From contig CAYWSM010000431.1 of NCBI GenBank assembly GCA_964460935.1, forward strand, positions 1 through 42,128: 42,128 bases of DNA, written 5' to 3'. How positions within the stretch are numbered: the first letter of the stretch is position 1; the number at the start of each line of letters is the position of its first letter. The notes beneath the pieces are model-generated. The model worked only from the letters and a program-made list of their open reading frames with translations, did no database searches and was not told the origin of the DNA. The translations under genes and the position numbers were made by a program. The DNA is from DATMXP01 sp964460935. Lineage in GTDB: Bacteria; Acidobacteriota; Terriglobia; Terriglobales; Acidobacteriaceae. Shown in pieces: positions 27,601 to 33,777 of the stretch.

Positions 27601-27777
27601 CAGCTCCAATTCAGAGCGGAAACGTTCAATATCTTTAATCACCCGCAGTATGGTATTCCGCAGGCAAATATTTCCGCGGGTCCGGTCTTCGGCTCGATTA
27701 TCTCAACCGTTAACACAGGACCAGTTGGAACAGGAACCCCGAGGCAAATGCAGTTCGCGCTACGTCTGACCTTTTGA
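24682..27777 (+). CDS. Oar-like TonB-dependent receptor
   Basis: The frame is open from 24565, but that would run the coding sequence through a 36-base hairpin. The ATG at 24682, preceded by CGAGG, is a better start and gives 1031 residues; a further ATG at 24706 is also possible. The signal segment is FHLILAVIITILAFSPNAIA, with cleavage before QLDRSG. Then come a carboxypeptidase-regulatory-like domain (NGTVTDPTGRGLAGAQVLAV, GTYAIPELPVGTYTVTV), a plug region (TRELASNGRNWATLTALGPG, GGQLVVTSSSGTNRLHGGAF) and a long barrel ending MQFALRLTF with the C-terminal Phe. It shares the architecture of the 15264-18770 receptor but is clearly a different paralogue (different plug and loops). The substrate is unknown. 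It follows the phosphoesterase gene codirectionally but beyond the hairpin, so it is probably a separate transcript. Confidence 0.9.
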   Translation: MWFRFPSRMASLLQSITLCHTGTWEQACWSCFHLILAVIITILAFSPNAIAQLDRSGLNGTVTDPTGRGLAGAQVLAVQDATGLRRTTLTSANGTYAIPELPVGTYTVTVTCQGFRSLEIRAVTQKLGETRTLNAALLLAGSSSEIEVKASAQALNQTSNTLGTSIERTETRELASNGRNWATLTALGPGSLDTGGSNQRTVRFAGRGRDDNNFTYDGIDATNVINQAQQPYVRLAIPLETIQEFRVDSMLATAETGGTSGGQLVVTSSSGTNRLHGGAFEFFRNDVFDARQPIDALNLHQPPFHLNQFGGSLGGALVHDKTFFFAAYEGYRQVLGQTLPGFVPSASFRARALAESPALAPIINAYPAGQLSVSADVDRFTGEGSQIVHEDSGMFRLDHRFSQNTTAFLRVNIDEAVSNVPLASSGQYLDGKTDSNSSPVNVAIELLHVFSPTLVNQIKFGFNRSTAINQNISQTSKAYAFSVPGFTALNNNRLTTGVGNSFVYIDDATWVHGRHLLKGGVEIRRVQMDQGNSANGTISYASLDAFAANTVNSANLTDALPVNGLRKTQYFGYVQDEFKWRPNFTWNLGLRYSFFGIFHEVHNRPNPFDFDSCGPQGFCGIGASFGNPNYGDWDPRLAFAWAPAMFGGKTVIRSGFGIYHEDGQLDDQNLPDSNEVYRYSLSGKTTPDLSYPIDPFLADTTGKISPRAQDRNRKDTYVTQWGLSIEQQLPKDFVGTLSYVGSKGTHLLTLSEVNVVNPVTGQRPYPDFGQIDWRGTRNNSSYEGLSAAVKRTFTKGLLLSVSYMWSHEIDDGSNGSGDGDSLTAQNVACQPCEKASGAFDARHSIHASAVYELPFGAGKPYLNEPGMLRAIFGSWQMSTIATAHTGFPVDVTVDRSSADVPDGNTNNQRPDLVPGVSLTPPGGQTSWLWINPAAFAIPAAGTWGDAPRNLVRAPGVWQIDLSLARNIAISERMQLQFRAETFNIFNHPQYGIPQANISAGPVFGSIISTVNTGPVGTGTPRQMQFALRLTF

Positions 27778-27821
27778 TCGCCTGCAACATCACATATTGG
27801 CGAGGAGTTGATGTGCAGTGA

Positions 27822-28103
27822 TCAGCAATGCACGGATTCGTCTGCCATCACCTGGTTCGGCAAAGGACGATATATGTTGGACGGAGCTAGCGCACTCGAA
27901 GAAATAGCACGGAATTCCGGGTCAGTTTCCAGCCCCAGTTGAAATGCTGTCGGGCTCAATCGTTTTACATACAGATGCGTATCAACCGAGACTGCTATCA
28001 CTGTGTAGCTACCGGGTGTCAGCCTCGACAACGCAGTACGCGTTTGTTCAGGAAAGTCGCATAGCCGAATGACATCAACAGCCCAGCGGATGAATCTGGC
28101 CAT
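27822..28103 (-). CDS. Small unknown protein, 93 aa
   Basis: A minus-strand frame with an excellent ribosome binding site (AAGGAGCGGAT directly before the ATG), the main reason I accept it. It begins MARFIRWAVDVIRLCDFPEQ and contains the beta-rich stretch GSYTVIAVSVDTHLYVKRL. There is no convincing signal peptide or transmembrane helix. I do not recognise the family. Its stop lies 44 bp from the stop of the convergent TonB receptor gene. Confidence 0.55.
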   Translation of the reverse strand: MARFIRWAVDVIRLCDFPEQTRTALSRLTPGSYTVIAVSVDTHLYVKRLSPTAFQLGLETDPEFRAISSSALAPSNIYRPLPNQVMADESVHC

Positions 28104-28380
28104 ATCCGCTCCTTGCTGGACAACCTTAACTGCTCGGTGCCCTCGCGACGGTTACAGTTTGCATGAAGATTCTTTACGGCTGATGAAGTAGAGATGAACT
28201 TCGAATGAATATGACCAAATTCGCAGTGTTGGCGGGGATTGGCAGATAAAATTCGGGCATTGATGAGCGTTCAGACAAAGTAATAAGGAGTGCTAACCTT
28301 CACCAATGGGCTGGTCAGAAAACGGCCTCTTTGGGATTTCCCCCAACAAAACCACTATTGAAACCGTATGGACGTACTTC

Positions 28381-28581
28381 TTAGCGACAGCGGTGAATTC
28401 GTTCGTGCTCCTGCAATTGGCGCAAGGCTCGAGCGATCTCAACATCAAGGCTCCGAAGTGTAGATGGGTTCATGAGTGCGAAACCATTCTTGCTGTGAGC
28501 AACACGCTTTAGAGTGATTCTTTCGTATTCCTCGTACAACCGATCTCTGGTCTGGCAAAGTGCGCTAGTTGCACTCGACAT
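28381..28581 (-). CDS. Small helical unknown protein, 66 aa
   Basis: Starts at an ATG preceded by GGGAG about 7 bases upstream. The sequence is strongly helical and charged: RDRLYEEYERITLKRVAHSK, then STLRSLDVEIARALRQLQEH. This looks like a genuine short coiled-coil or helical-hairpin protein. A 68-aa plus-strand frame over the same bases has less protein-like composition and no ribosome binding site. Family unknown. It is upstream of, and codirectional with, the 93-aa gene (277 bp apart). Confidence 0.55.
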   Translation of the reverse strand: MSSATSALCQTRDRLYEEYERITLKRVAHSKNGFALMNPSTLRSLDVEIARALRQLQEHERIHRCR

Positions 28582-28684
28582 GACAATCTCCCAATCAGAT
28601 GATCGCCTACCTTCGTTAAACCAGCATTAAAGGACAACGGCAGCAGATCACAGATTTCCCAAATAGGAAACATGCTTACCCGCA

Positions 28685-28700
28685 TCACTATGAATAGTGA
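28685..28700. promoter_or_regulatory. 16-bp inverted repeat, possible operator
   Basis: TCACTAT-GA-ATAGTGA is a perfect 7+7 inverted repeat with a 2-base centre. It lies between two divergent small genes, 106 bp upstream of the 77-aa gene and 104 bp from the 66-aa gene start, a position suited to a repressor dimer site. No promoter hexamers are assignable with confidence. Confidence 0.35.
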
Positions 28701-28806
28701 GCGCCTTCCTTGAGGACTTCATTCCATCTGCGATGAAATTACTTGACTGCATAATTCATCCATTCCATTCAACTCAACTCATCACCCATGTAGCTGAGGA
28801 GATTAT

Positions 28807-29040
28807 GTGACCAGCTTGAATGAAATTGCCCCATCGGAAATCTGTGAACGCGTAAAGAAGTTGGGGTACACCACAGGCAATCGTATTCATATGTATGGCG
28901 AGAGATTCATAGTGGTTTCCGATCCATTTCCGGTTGAAAACGGAATCGCAATCAAGGTGCGAGCAATCGATGACACCAATATCCGGATCGTCAGCCTTCC
29001 GGCAACCGTCTTGCAGGCTGTGCGGGAGAAACGAAAATAG
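28807..29040 (+). CDS. Small unknown protein, 77 aa
   Basis: Starts at GTG 28807, with GAGGAG 6 bases upstream; the overlapping ATG is followed at once by TGA and cannot be used. The protein starts MTSLNEIAPSEICERVKKLG and continues IHMYGERFIVVSDPFPVENG, IAIKVRAIDD and IRIVSLPATVLQAVREKRK, a compact alpha/beta pattern without membrane segments. I do not recognise the family. It is the last gene before the hydrogenase locus, 256 bp upstream of hypC on the same strand, and no functional link is shown. Confidence 0.65.
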   Translation: MTSLNEIAPSEICERVKKLGYTTGNRIHMYGERFIVVSDPFPVENGIAIKVRAIDDTNIRIVSLPATVLQAVREKRK

Positions 29041-29296
29041 ATCCCGTTTAGGACGGTCTGAGATCGTTACTCGCCAAGAGTGGAGCACAAACATCATCAG
29101 TTTATGCTTAGAAACTCATTGCAGAGTTGTGATCTTTGACGTGTAGCAATACTGATCGACGTTTCTTTATTTGCTGTTCCTCGGTGCAATCGACCAAGTC
29201 TTGATCGTGTCCGGCAACTCCCCTTCATGTTTTTGCATCAGGAACCTATGGCAGTGCTCTTGCCAACCGGAATCCAAGAAAACAGGAGTGTGCACC

Positions 29297-29575
29297 GTGT
29301 GCCTGGCGATACCGGGCAAGGTCATCGAAGAATTCGACCAACGCGGCATGCGTATGGCGAAGGTGCAGTTTGGCGGCATCCTACGGGAGGCTTCACTCGA
29401 TTACGTGCCTGACGCAAAAGTTGGCGATTATGTTCTTGTCCATGTGGGATTCGCCATCAGTATCGTCAATGCTGAAGAAGCGGCGCGCACGTACGAACTT
29501 CTGGAACAAATGGACCAACTCACCGAATTGAATGCGCCGGTAGTCGAAGAAGTTTCGTCGAGGAAAGTGCAGTGA
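29297..29575 (+). CDS. hypC: [NiFe]-hydrogenase maturation chaperone HypC
   Basis: A 92-residue protein starting at GTG 29297, with AGGAG 8 bases upstream. The longer frame from 29171 lacks homology-like sequence before this point. The N-terminus CLAIPGKVIEEF after the start residue is the HypC signature, and its Cys2 carries the Fe(CN)2CO group with HypD and later contacts the large-subunit precursor. GILREASLDYVPDAKVGDYV and HVGFAISIVNAEEA complete the OB-like barrel. The C-terminal tail is slightly longer than in the shortest homologues. Its stop overlaps the hypD start (GTGA), so the two are translationally coupled. It is the first gene of the hydrogenase locus. Confidence 0.95.
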   Translation: MCLAIPGKVIEEFDQRGMRMAKVQFGGILREASLDYVPDAKVGDYVLVHVGFAISIVNAEEAARTYELLEQMDQLTELNAPVVEEVSSRKVQ

Positions 29576-30711
29576 AATACGTTGATGAGTATCGTAACGC
29601 ACGCCTTGCGCAATCCATCATTCAGGAAATCCAGCGAATTCAAACCCAGCCGTGGGTAATCATGGAAGTGTGCGGCGGTCAAACGCATTCCATCGTGAAG
29701 CATGGAATTGACCGCCTGTTGCCGGAAGGAATCGAACTTGTCCACGGACCGGGGTGCCCAGTTTGCGTAACTCCGCTGGAAACAATCGATAAAGCACATG
29801 CAATTGCCGCGCGACCCGAGGTTATCTTCTGTTCGTTCGGAGACATGCTGAGAGTTCCTGGATCGAGTGGGGATCTCTTCACGCTCAAGTCTCAAGGTGC
29901 TGACATCAGGATCGTGTACTCGCCGCTTGACTGCCTGAAGATCGCACGCGCAAATCCCGACAAGAAGATTGTGTTCTTTGCCATCGGCTTCGAGACGACT
30001 GCGCCGGCCAATGCGATGCTCGCGGCGCGAGCCAAACAAGAAGGCGTGACGAATGTTTCTGTTCTGGTGTCGCACTCACTCGTGCCACCTTCCATCACTT
30101 ACATTCTGCAATCTCCGCAGAACCGGGTGCAGGCTTTCCTGGGACCTGGGCACGTTTGCACGATCATGGGATATCGCGAGTACGAACCAATCGCCGAAAG
30201 ATACAAGGTACCTATCGTCGTGACGGGTTTCGAGCCTCTCGACCTGCTCGAAGGGACATTGATGGTGGTTCGCCAACTCGAAAGTGGATGCTTTTCGGTT
30301 GAGAACCAGTACTCACGCGTGTTGGATCGCGAAGGCAACGTCGCAGCGCGGAAGTTGGTGAACAGCGTCTTCGAGGTCGCGGACCGCAAGTGGCGCGGGG
30401 TGGGATGGATTCCGAAGAGCGGCTACAAGCTACGCTGGGAATATCGCGATTACGACGCGGAGCGCATCTTCGAAGTGAAGGAAATCGATACTCAGGAGCC
30501 GGCGATATGCATCAGTGGACAAATTCTGAAAGGGATTAAGAAGCCGCATGACTGTTCGGCGTTCGGAACTGTCTGCACTCCCCTGACACCGCTAGGCGCG
30601 ACCATGGTTTCTGCCGAAGGCGCGTGCGCCGCGTACTACGCCTATGGCCGTCATCTCGACAAACAACGCGCGCAGGCAGCTAAACCCGTTCAGATCGGTG
30701 GCGCCGCATGA
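29572..30711 (+). CDS. hypD: [NiFe]-hydrogenase maturation protein HypD
   Basis: A 379-residue Fe-S protein that, with HypC, assembles Fe(CN)2CO. It starts at GTG 29572 overlapping the hypC stop. Diagnostic motifs are MEVCGGQTHS (Cys34, the iron-binding site), HGPGCPVCVTP (59-68, including Cys62 and Cys65 used in disulfide/thiol chemistry), CSFGDMLRVPGS, GFETTAPANA, and FLGPGHVCTIMG. The C-terminal cysteine-rich region CISGQILKGIKKPHDC, GTVCTPLTPLGATMVS and GACAAYY binds the [4Fe-4S] cluster. Length is normal. The stop overlaps the SIS gene start (ATGA). Confidence 0.97.
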   Translation: MKYVDEYRNARLAQSIIQEIQRIQTQPWVIMEVCGGQTHSIVKHGIDRLLPEGIELVHGPGCPVCVTPLETIDKAHAIAARPEVIFCSFGDMLRVPGSSGDLFTLKSQGADIRIVYSPLDCLKIARANPDKKIVFFAIGFETTAPANAMLAARAKQEGVTNVSVLVSHSLVPPSITYILQSPQNRVQAFLGPGHVCTIMGYREYEPIAERYKVPIVVTGFEPLDLLEGTLMVVRQLESGCFSVENQYSRVLDREGNVAARKLVNSVFEVADRKWRGVGWIPKSGYKLRWEYRDYDAERIFEVKEIDTQEPAICISGQILKGIKKPHDCSAFGTVCTPLTPLGATMVSAEGACAAYYAYGRHLDKQRAQAAKPVQIGGAA

Positions 30712-31337
30712 GCCACCCGTCTGTTGCTCCAGTTCCGGCCATCTCGCCGCAGGAATGGCACGACAAGGTCATGCGTAAGTGTCAAGAATCCATCGAGATC
30801 AAAAGCAAGTTCTTCGAACGTTACGCGCAGCAGATCGGAGAACTCAGTCAAAAGATGGCGGAGCGCTTCTCCCGTGGACGCCGGCTGTGGGTCATGGGCA
30901 ATGGCGGCAGCGCTTGCGACGCACAGCACGTGGCAGTGGAATTCATTCATCCGATTATTGAAAAACGCCGGGCCTTGCCTGCTCTCGACCTTGTTAGTCA
31001 AATTCCGGTTGTGACCGCCATTTCCAATGACAAAGATTTTGCCAGGGTTTTTATCGATCAGATCGAACTGTGGGGCGAAAAAGACGACATGGCGCTGGCG
31101 ATTTCGACCAGCGGCAAGTCTCCTAACCTGATTTATGCGATGGAAGCTGCCCGCGAAAAAGGAATGCTGACCATCGCCTTTTCCGGAAAAGACGGCGGAC
31201 GCATGCCGGAGGTGTCGGATTACTGCTTCACCGTCCCGAGTTTCAGTATTCACCGAATACAGGAATCGCATGTTGCATTGCTGCACATTTTGTGGGACCT
31301 GACACATGTCGCGATGGGTGAGGAGGACGTGATCTGA
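30708..31337 (+). CDS. SIS-domain protein, GmhA-like (phosphoheptose isomerase family)
   Basis: A 209-residue protein. The SIS core shows VMGNGGSACDAQHVAVEF (62-79; GmhA has GNGGSAADAQH...E), STSGKSPNLIYAM, FSGKDGGRMPEV, and a C-terminal RIQESHVALLHILWDLTHVA with the histidines that GmhA uses. The active-site Glu78 and His pattern appear kept, so isomerase-like chemistry on a sugar phosphate is possible. GmhA normally makes sedoheptulose-7-phosphate-derived heptose for LPS, yet no heptose gene is nearby. Instead the gene is locked between hypD (ATGA overlap) and hypE (TGATG overlap). The tight coupling suggests a role in hydrogenase assembly or in supplying a ligand precursor. That role is my inference; a plain heptose enzyme is the conservative alternative. 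Confidence 0.88.
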   Translation: MSHPSVAPVPAISPQEWHDKVMRKCQESIEIKSKFFERYAQQIGELSQKMAERFSRGRRLWVMGNGGSACDAQHVAVEFIHPIIEKRRALPALDLVSQIPVVTAISNDKDFARVFIDQIELWGEKDDMALAISTSGKSPNLIYAMEAAREKGMLTIAFSGKDGGRMPEVSDYCFTVPSFSIHRIQESHVALLHILWDLTHVAMGEEDVI

Positions 31338-32428
31338 TGAGCGGAGCGGCAATCAAAATCCCGGCAGCGGCAACCGACGATACGACGCTTCCCGGGTCCG
31401 CGTGTCCTTTGCCGGTAACACAACGCGAACACATCGTTCTTGGCCACGGCAGCGGCGGGAAACTTAGTGCGCAACTGTTGGAAAACGTTTTTCTGCCGGC
31501 ATTTCGTAATCCGTTGCTCGACAAACTCGATGATCAGGCAGTCTTGGAAATCGGCGGTTCGCGACTAGCGTTCACGACGGATTCGTTTGTCGTTACGCCT
31601 ATCTTCTTTCCTGGCGGCGATATCGGACGATTGGCAATCAACGGGACTGTGAACGATCTCGCGATGAGTGGCGCCCGCCCGCTTTACCTGGCGGCGGCCT
31701 TCATTCTCGAGGAAGGGCTTGCCACGGCCGATTTACGCCGCGTCGTGGAATCAATGAGCAAGAGTGCGCACGACGCCGGAGTGCAGTTGGTCACCGGCGA
31801 CACGAAGGTCGTGAACAAAGGAAAGGGTGATCAGATCTTCATCGCGACCACTGGGATCGGGCTCATCGAAAAGCCGGTCAACATCTTTGCTTCTCGCACC
31901 CGTCCCGGCGACAAGATTATTCTCAGCGGCTATGTCGGCGACCACGGAATGGCGATTCTTTCGCAACGAGAGAATCTGGAATTTGAAGGAGTGATCGAAA
32001 GCGACTGCGCTCCTCTACACGGACTTGTGGCAGATATGCTCGAGGCCACGCTGGATATCCACACGTTGCGCGACCCGACTCGTGGAGGAGTGGCGACCGT
32101 CCTGAATGAGATCGCCAACCAATCCAAAGTAGGAATGCTGATACACGAAAGCGAGATTCTGGTCAGCGACCGGGTGCGTGGCGCGTGCGAAATTCTGGGA
32201 TTAGATCCGCTCTTTGTCGCTAACGAAGGAAAACTAATCGCTACAGTTCCGGCGAACGCGGCTGAGGCGGTTTTGCACAAAATGTGGGCCAATCCTTTAG
32301 GTCGCGACGCGCGGATCATCGGCGAAGTCGTCGCCGAACATCCCGGCATGGTGCGGATGAAGACCGAAATTGGAGGCACGCGGATCGTCGATACATTATT
32401 CGGCGAACAGTTGCCGCGAATTTGTTAA
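31337..32428 (+). CDS. hypE: [NiFe]-hydrogenase maturation protein HypE (thiocyanate-forming dehydratase)
   Basis: A 363-residue PurM/AIR-synthase-like enzyme. HypE dehydrates its own C-terminal thiocarboxamide to thiocyanate and delivers cyanide to HypC/HypD. The conserved C-terminus PRIC-stop, carrying the modified cysteine, is present (LPRIC at the very end). Other motifs are VLGHGSGGKLSAQLL, LAFTTDSFVVTP, GTVNDLAMSGARPLYLA, VTGDTKVVNKGKGDQIFI and LRDPTRGGVATVLNE. An N-terminal extension of about 30 residues, longer than usual, precedes the first core motif. The start ATG overlaps the SIS stop. It is the last gene before a 227-bp gap, so the maturation genes hypC-hypD-SIS-hypE could form one unit upstream of the structural genes. 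Confidence 0.97.
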   Translation: MSGAAIKIPAAATDDTTLPGSACPLPVTQREHIVLGHGSGGKLSAQLLENVFLPAFRNPLLDKLDDQAVLEIGGSRLAFTTDSFVVTPIFFPGGDIGRLAINGTVNDLAMSGARPLYLAAAFILEEGLATADLRRVVESMSKSAHDAGVQLVTGDTKVVNKGKGDQIFIATTGIGLIEKPVNIFASRTRPGDKIILSGYVGDHGMAILSQRENLEFEGVIESDCAPLHGLVADMLEATLDIHTLRDPTRGGVATVLNEIANQSKVGMLIHESEILVSDRVRGACEILGLDPLFVANEGKLIATVPANAAEAVLHKMWANPLGRDARIIGEVVAEHPGMVRMKTEIGGTRIVDTLFGEQLPRIC

Positions 32429-32475
32429 AAGGGCAACACCGTCCATCATTACAGCATCTGTAAACAGGTCCGTAT

Positions 32476-32523
32476 AGTTGCAATAGTTGCATTGAGGTGG
32501 GGATTGCACAGGTATCGCAATCC
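32476..32523 (+). promoter_or_regulatory. Repeat-rich control region between hypE and the hydrogenase small-subunit gene
   Basis: Tandem 9-mers AGTTGCAAT and AGTTGCATT (32476-32493) are followed by the inverted repeat GGATTGC (32501-32507) / GCAATCC (32517-32523) with a 9-base spacer. The motif (A)TTGCA thus occurs three times, with its complement GCAAT at the end. This is the only substantial gap (227 bp) inside the hydrogenase locus, so it may hold a regulator site or mRNA processing signal for the structural genes. I see no sigma-54 GG-N10-GC element here. Confidence 0.45.
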
Positions 32524-32655
32524 GATATGTAGGTCGAAACGGGTACTCCGCCCGCCTCCTCATTGAAGCCATATCTCTCCTACACCTCACGCTATCAGGT
32601 ATAACCCTCCCGCCGATCGCGTTTCTTGCGACCGCCATCCCTGAAAGGAGTCCTG

Positions 32656-33759
32656 ATGCCCGCTGAACCTGTTCCCTTCCAACGTCGAAGAGATTCCGCC
32701 CCATCGCCAGTCAATGAAGTCCACATCGTCTGGCTCACCGCAGGACTGAGTTGCGATGGAGATTCTGTATCCGTCACAAACGCCGAGCAGCCGAGTATCG
32801 AGGATGTCGTTCTCGGAGCGATTCCCGGATTGCCAAAGGTGCACCTGCATAATCCGGTGCTGGCTTATGAAGTCGGCGACGATTTCATGAAGTACTTCTA
32901 CCAGGCGGAGCGCGGAGAAATTGATCCCTTCGTACTTGTCGTAGAAGGTTCCATTCCGAACGAAAATATCAAGGACGAAGGATACTGGGCAGCGCAGGGC
33001 ACGGATCAGAGAACGGGCCAGCCGATCAAGACCACGGAATGGATCGACCGCCTTGCGCCAAAGGCGCTGGCTGTCATGGCCGCAGGGACCTGCGCAACCT
33101 ATGGCGGAATTCACGCCATGGCTGGAAATCCCACGCAGGCGATGGGACTCGCGGACTATCTAGGCTGGAATTGGCGCTCCAAGGCTGGACTCCCGATCGT
33201 GAACGTCCCGGGATGCCCGGTCCAACCTGACAACTTCATGGAGACCGTCCTCTACCTGCTGTATCAGGCCGCCGGACTTGCTCCGCTGATTCCGCTTGAC
33301 GACAAACTGCGACCCACATGGTTGTTCGGCAAGACCGTACATGAAGGCTGCGACCGCGCCGCTTATTACGAGCAGGACGACTTCGGTTTGGAGTATGGCA
33401 CTCCGAAGTGCCTGGTCAAGATCGGCTGCTGGGGGCCGGTGGTCAACTGCAACGTAACCAAACGCGGCTGGATGCGCGGCATTGGCGGATGTCCAAATGT
33501 CGGCGGGATATGCATCGGCTGCACGATGCCAGGCTTCCCCGACATGTTCATGCCATTCATGGACGAGCCGTCCGGAGCGCGCTTCTCGACCGCTGCCCTC
33601 ACTATGTACGGAAAGATGATCCGCGCACTCCGTGCGATCACCAACAACACTGTAAATGGCGAGCCTGAATGGCGTCGTCGTGGACGCGAACTCATTACCG
33701 GCTACAAGCCAAAGCCTGGCGCCTACAAGCCATCACGCATCGATCGCAAAGCTGCATAG
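32656..33759 (+). CDS. hhyS: Group 1h [NiFe]-hydrogenase small subunit
   Basis: A 367-residue electron-transfer subunit carrying three Fe-S clusters. The start is the ATG at 32656, 5 bases after AAAGGAG. The proximal-cluster motif, normally C-x-x-C, reads LSCDGDSVS, so Cys33 is kept and Asp36 takes the place of the second cysteine. This substitution is known from the actinobacterial-type hydrogenase of Ralstonia. Further ligand motifs are AGTCATYGG, VNVPGCPVQPDNF, HEGCDRAAYY, KIGCWGPVVNCNV and GGICIGCTMPGFPD. There is no Tat leader: the RRR at 10-12 is not followed by a hydrophobic core. The enzyme is therefore predicted to face the cytoplasm. It pairs with the large subunit 18 bp downstream. 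Confidence 0.95.
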   Translation: MPAEPVPFQRRRDSAPSPVNEVHIVWLTAGLSCDGDSVSVTNAEQPSIEDVVLGAIPGLPKVHLHNPVLAYEVGDDFMKYFYQAERGEIDPFVLVVEGSIPNENIKDEGYWAAQGTDQRTGQPIKTTEWIDRLAPKALAVMAAGTCATYGGIHAMAGNPTQAMGLADYLGWNWRSKAGLPIVNVPGCPVQPDNFMETVLYLLYQAAGLAPLIPLDDKLRPTWLFGKTVHEGCDRAAYYEQDDFGLEYGTPKCLVKIGCWGPVVNCNVTKRGWMRGIGGCPNVGGICIGCTMPGFPDMFMPFMDEPSGARFSTAALTMYGKMIRALRAITNNTVNGEPEWRRRGRELITGYKPKPGAYKPSRIDRKAA

Positions 33760-33777
33760 CGGAGAGGATGAGGAAAC

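Noticed and set aside
28306..28512. 68-codon plus-strand frame
   Set aside because: Overlaps the opposite-strand 66-codon gene, which has a better ribosome binding site and helical protein-like sequence.
29041..29296. CRP-like half site TGTGATCTTTGACGTG upstream of hypC
   Set aside because: Only one half matches the consensus; too weak to annotate. The 256-bp interval shows no gene.
32429..32655. Sigma-54 promoter before the hydrogenase small subunit
   Set aside because: GG and GC pairs occur, but at 8- or 11-base spacing, not the required 10.
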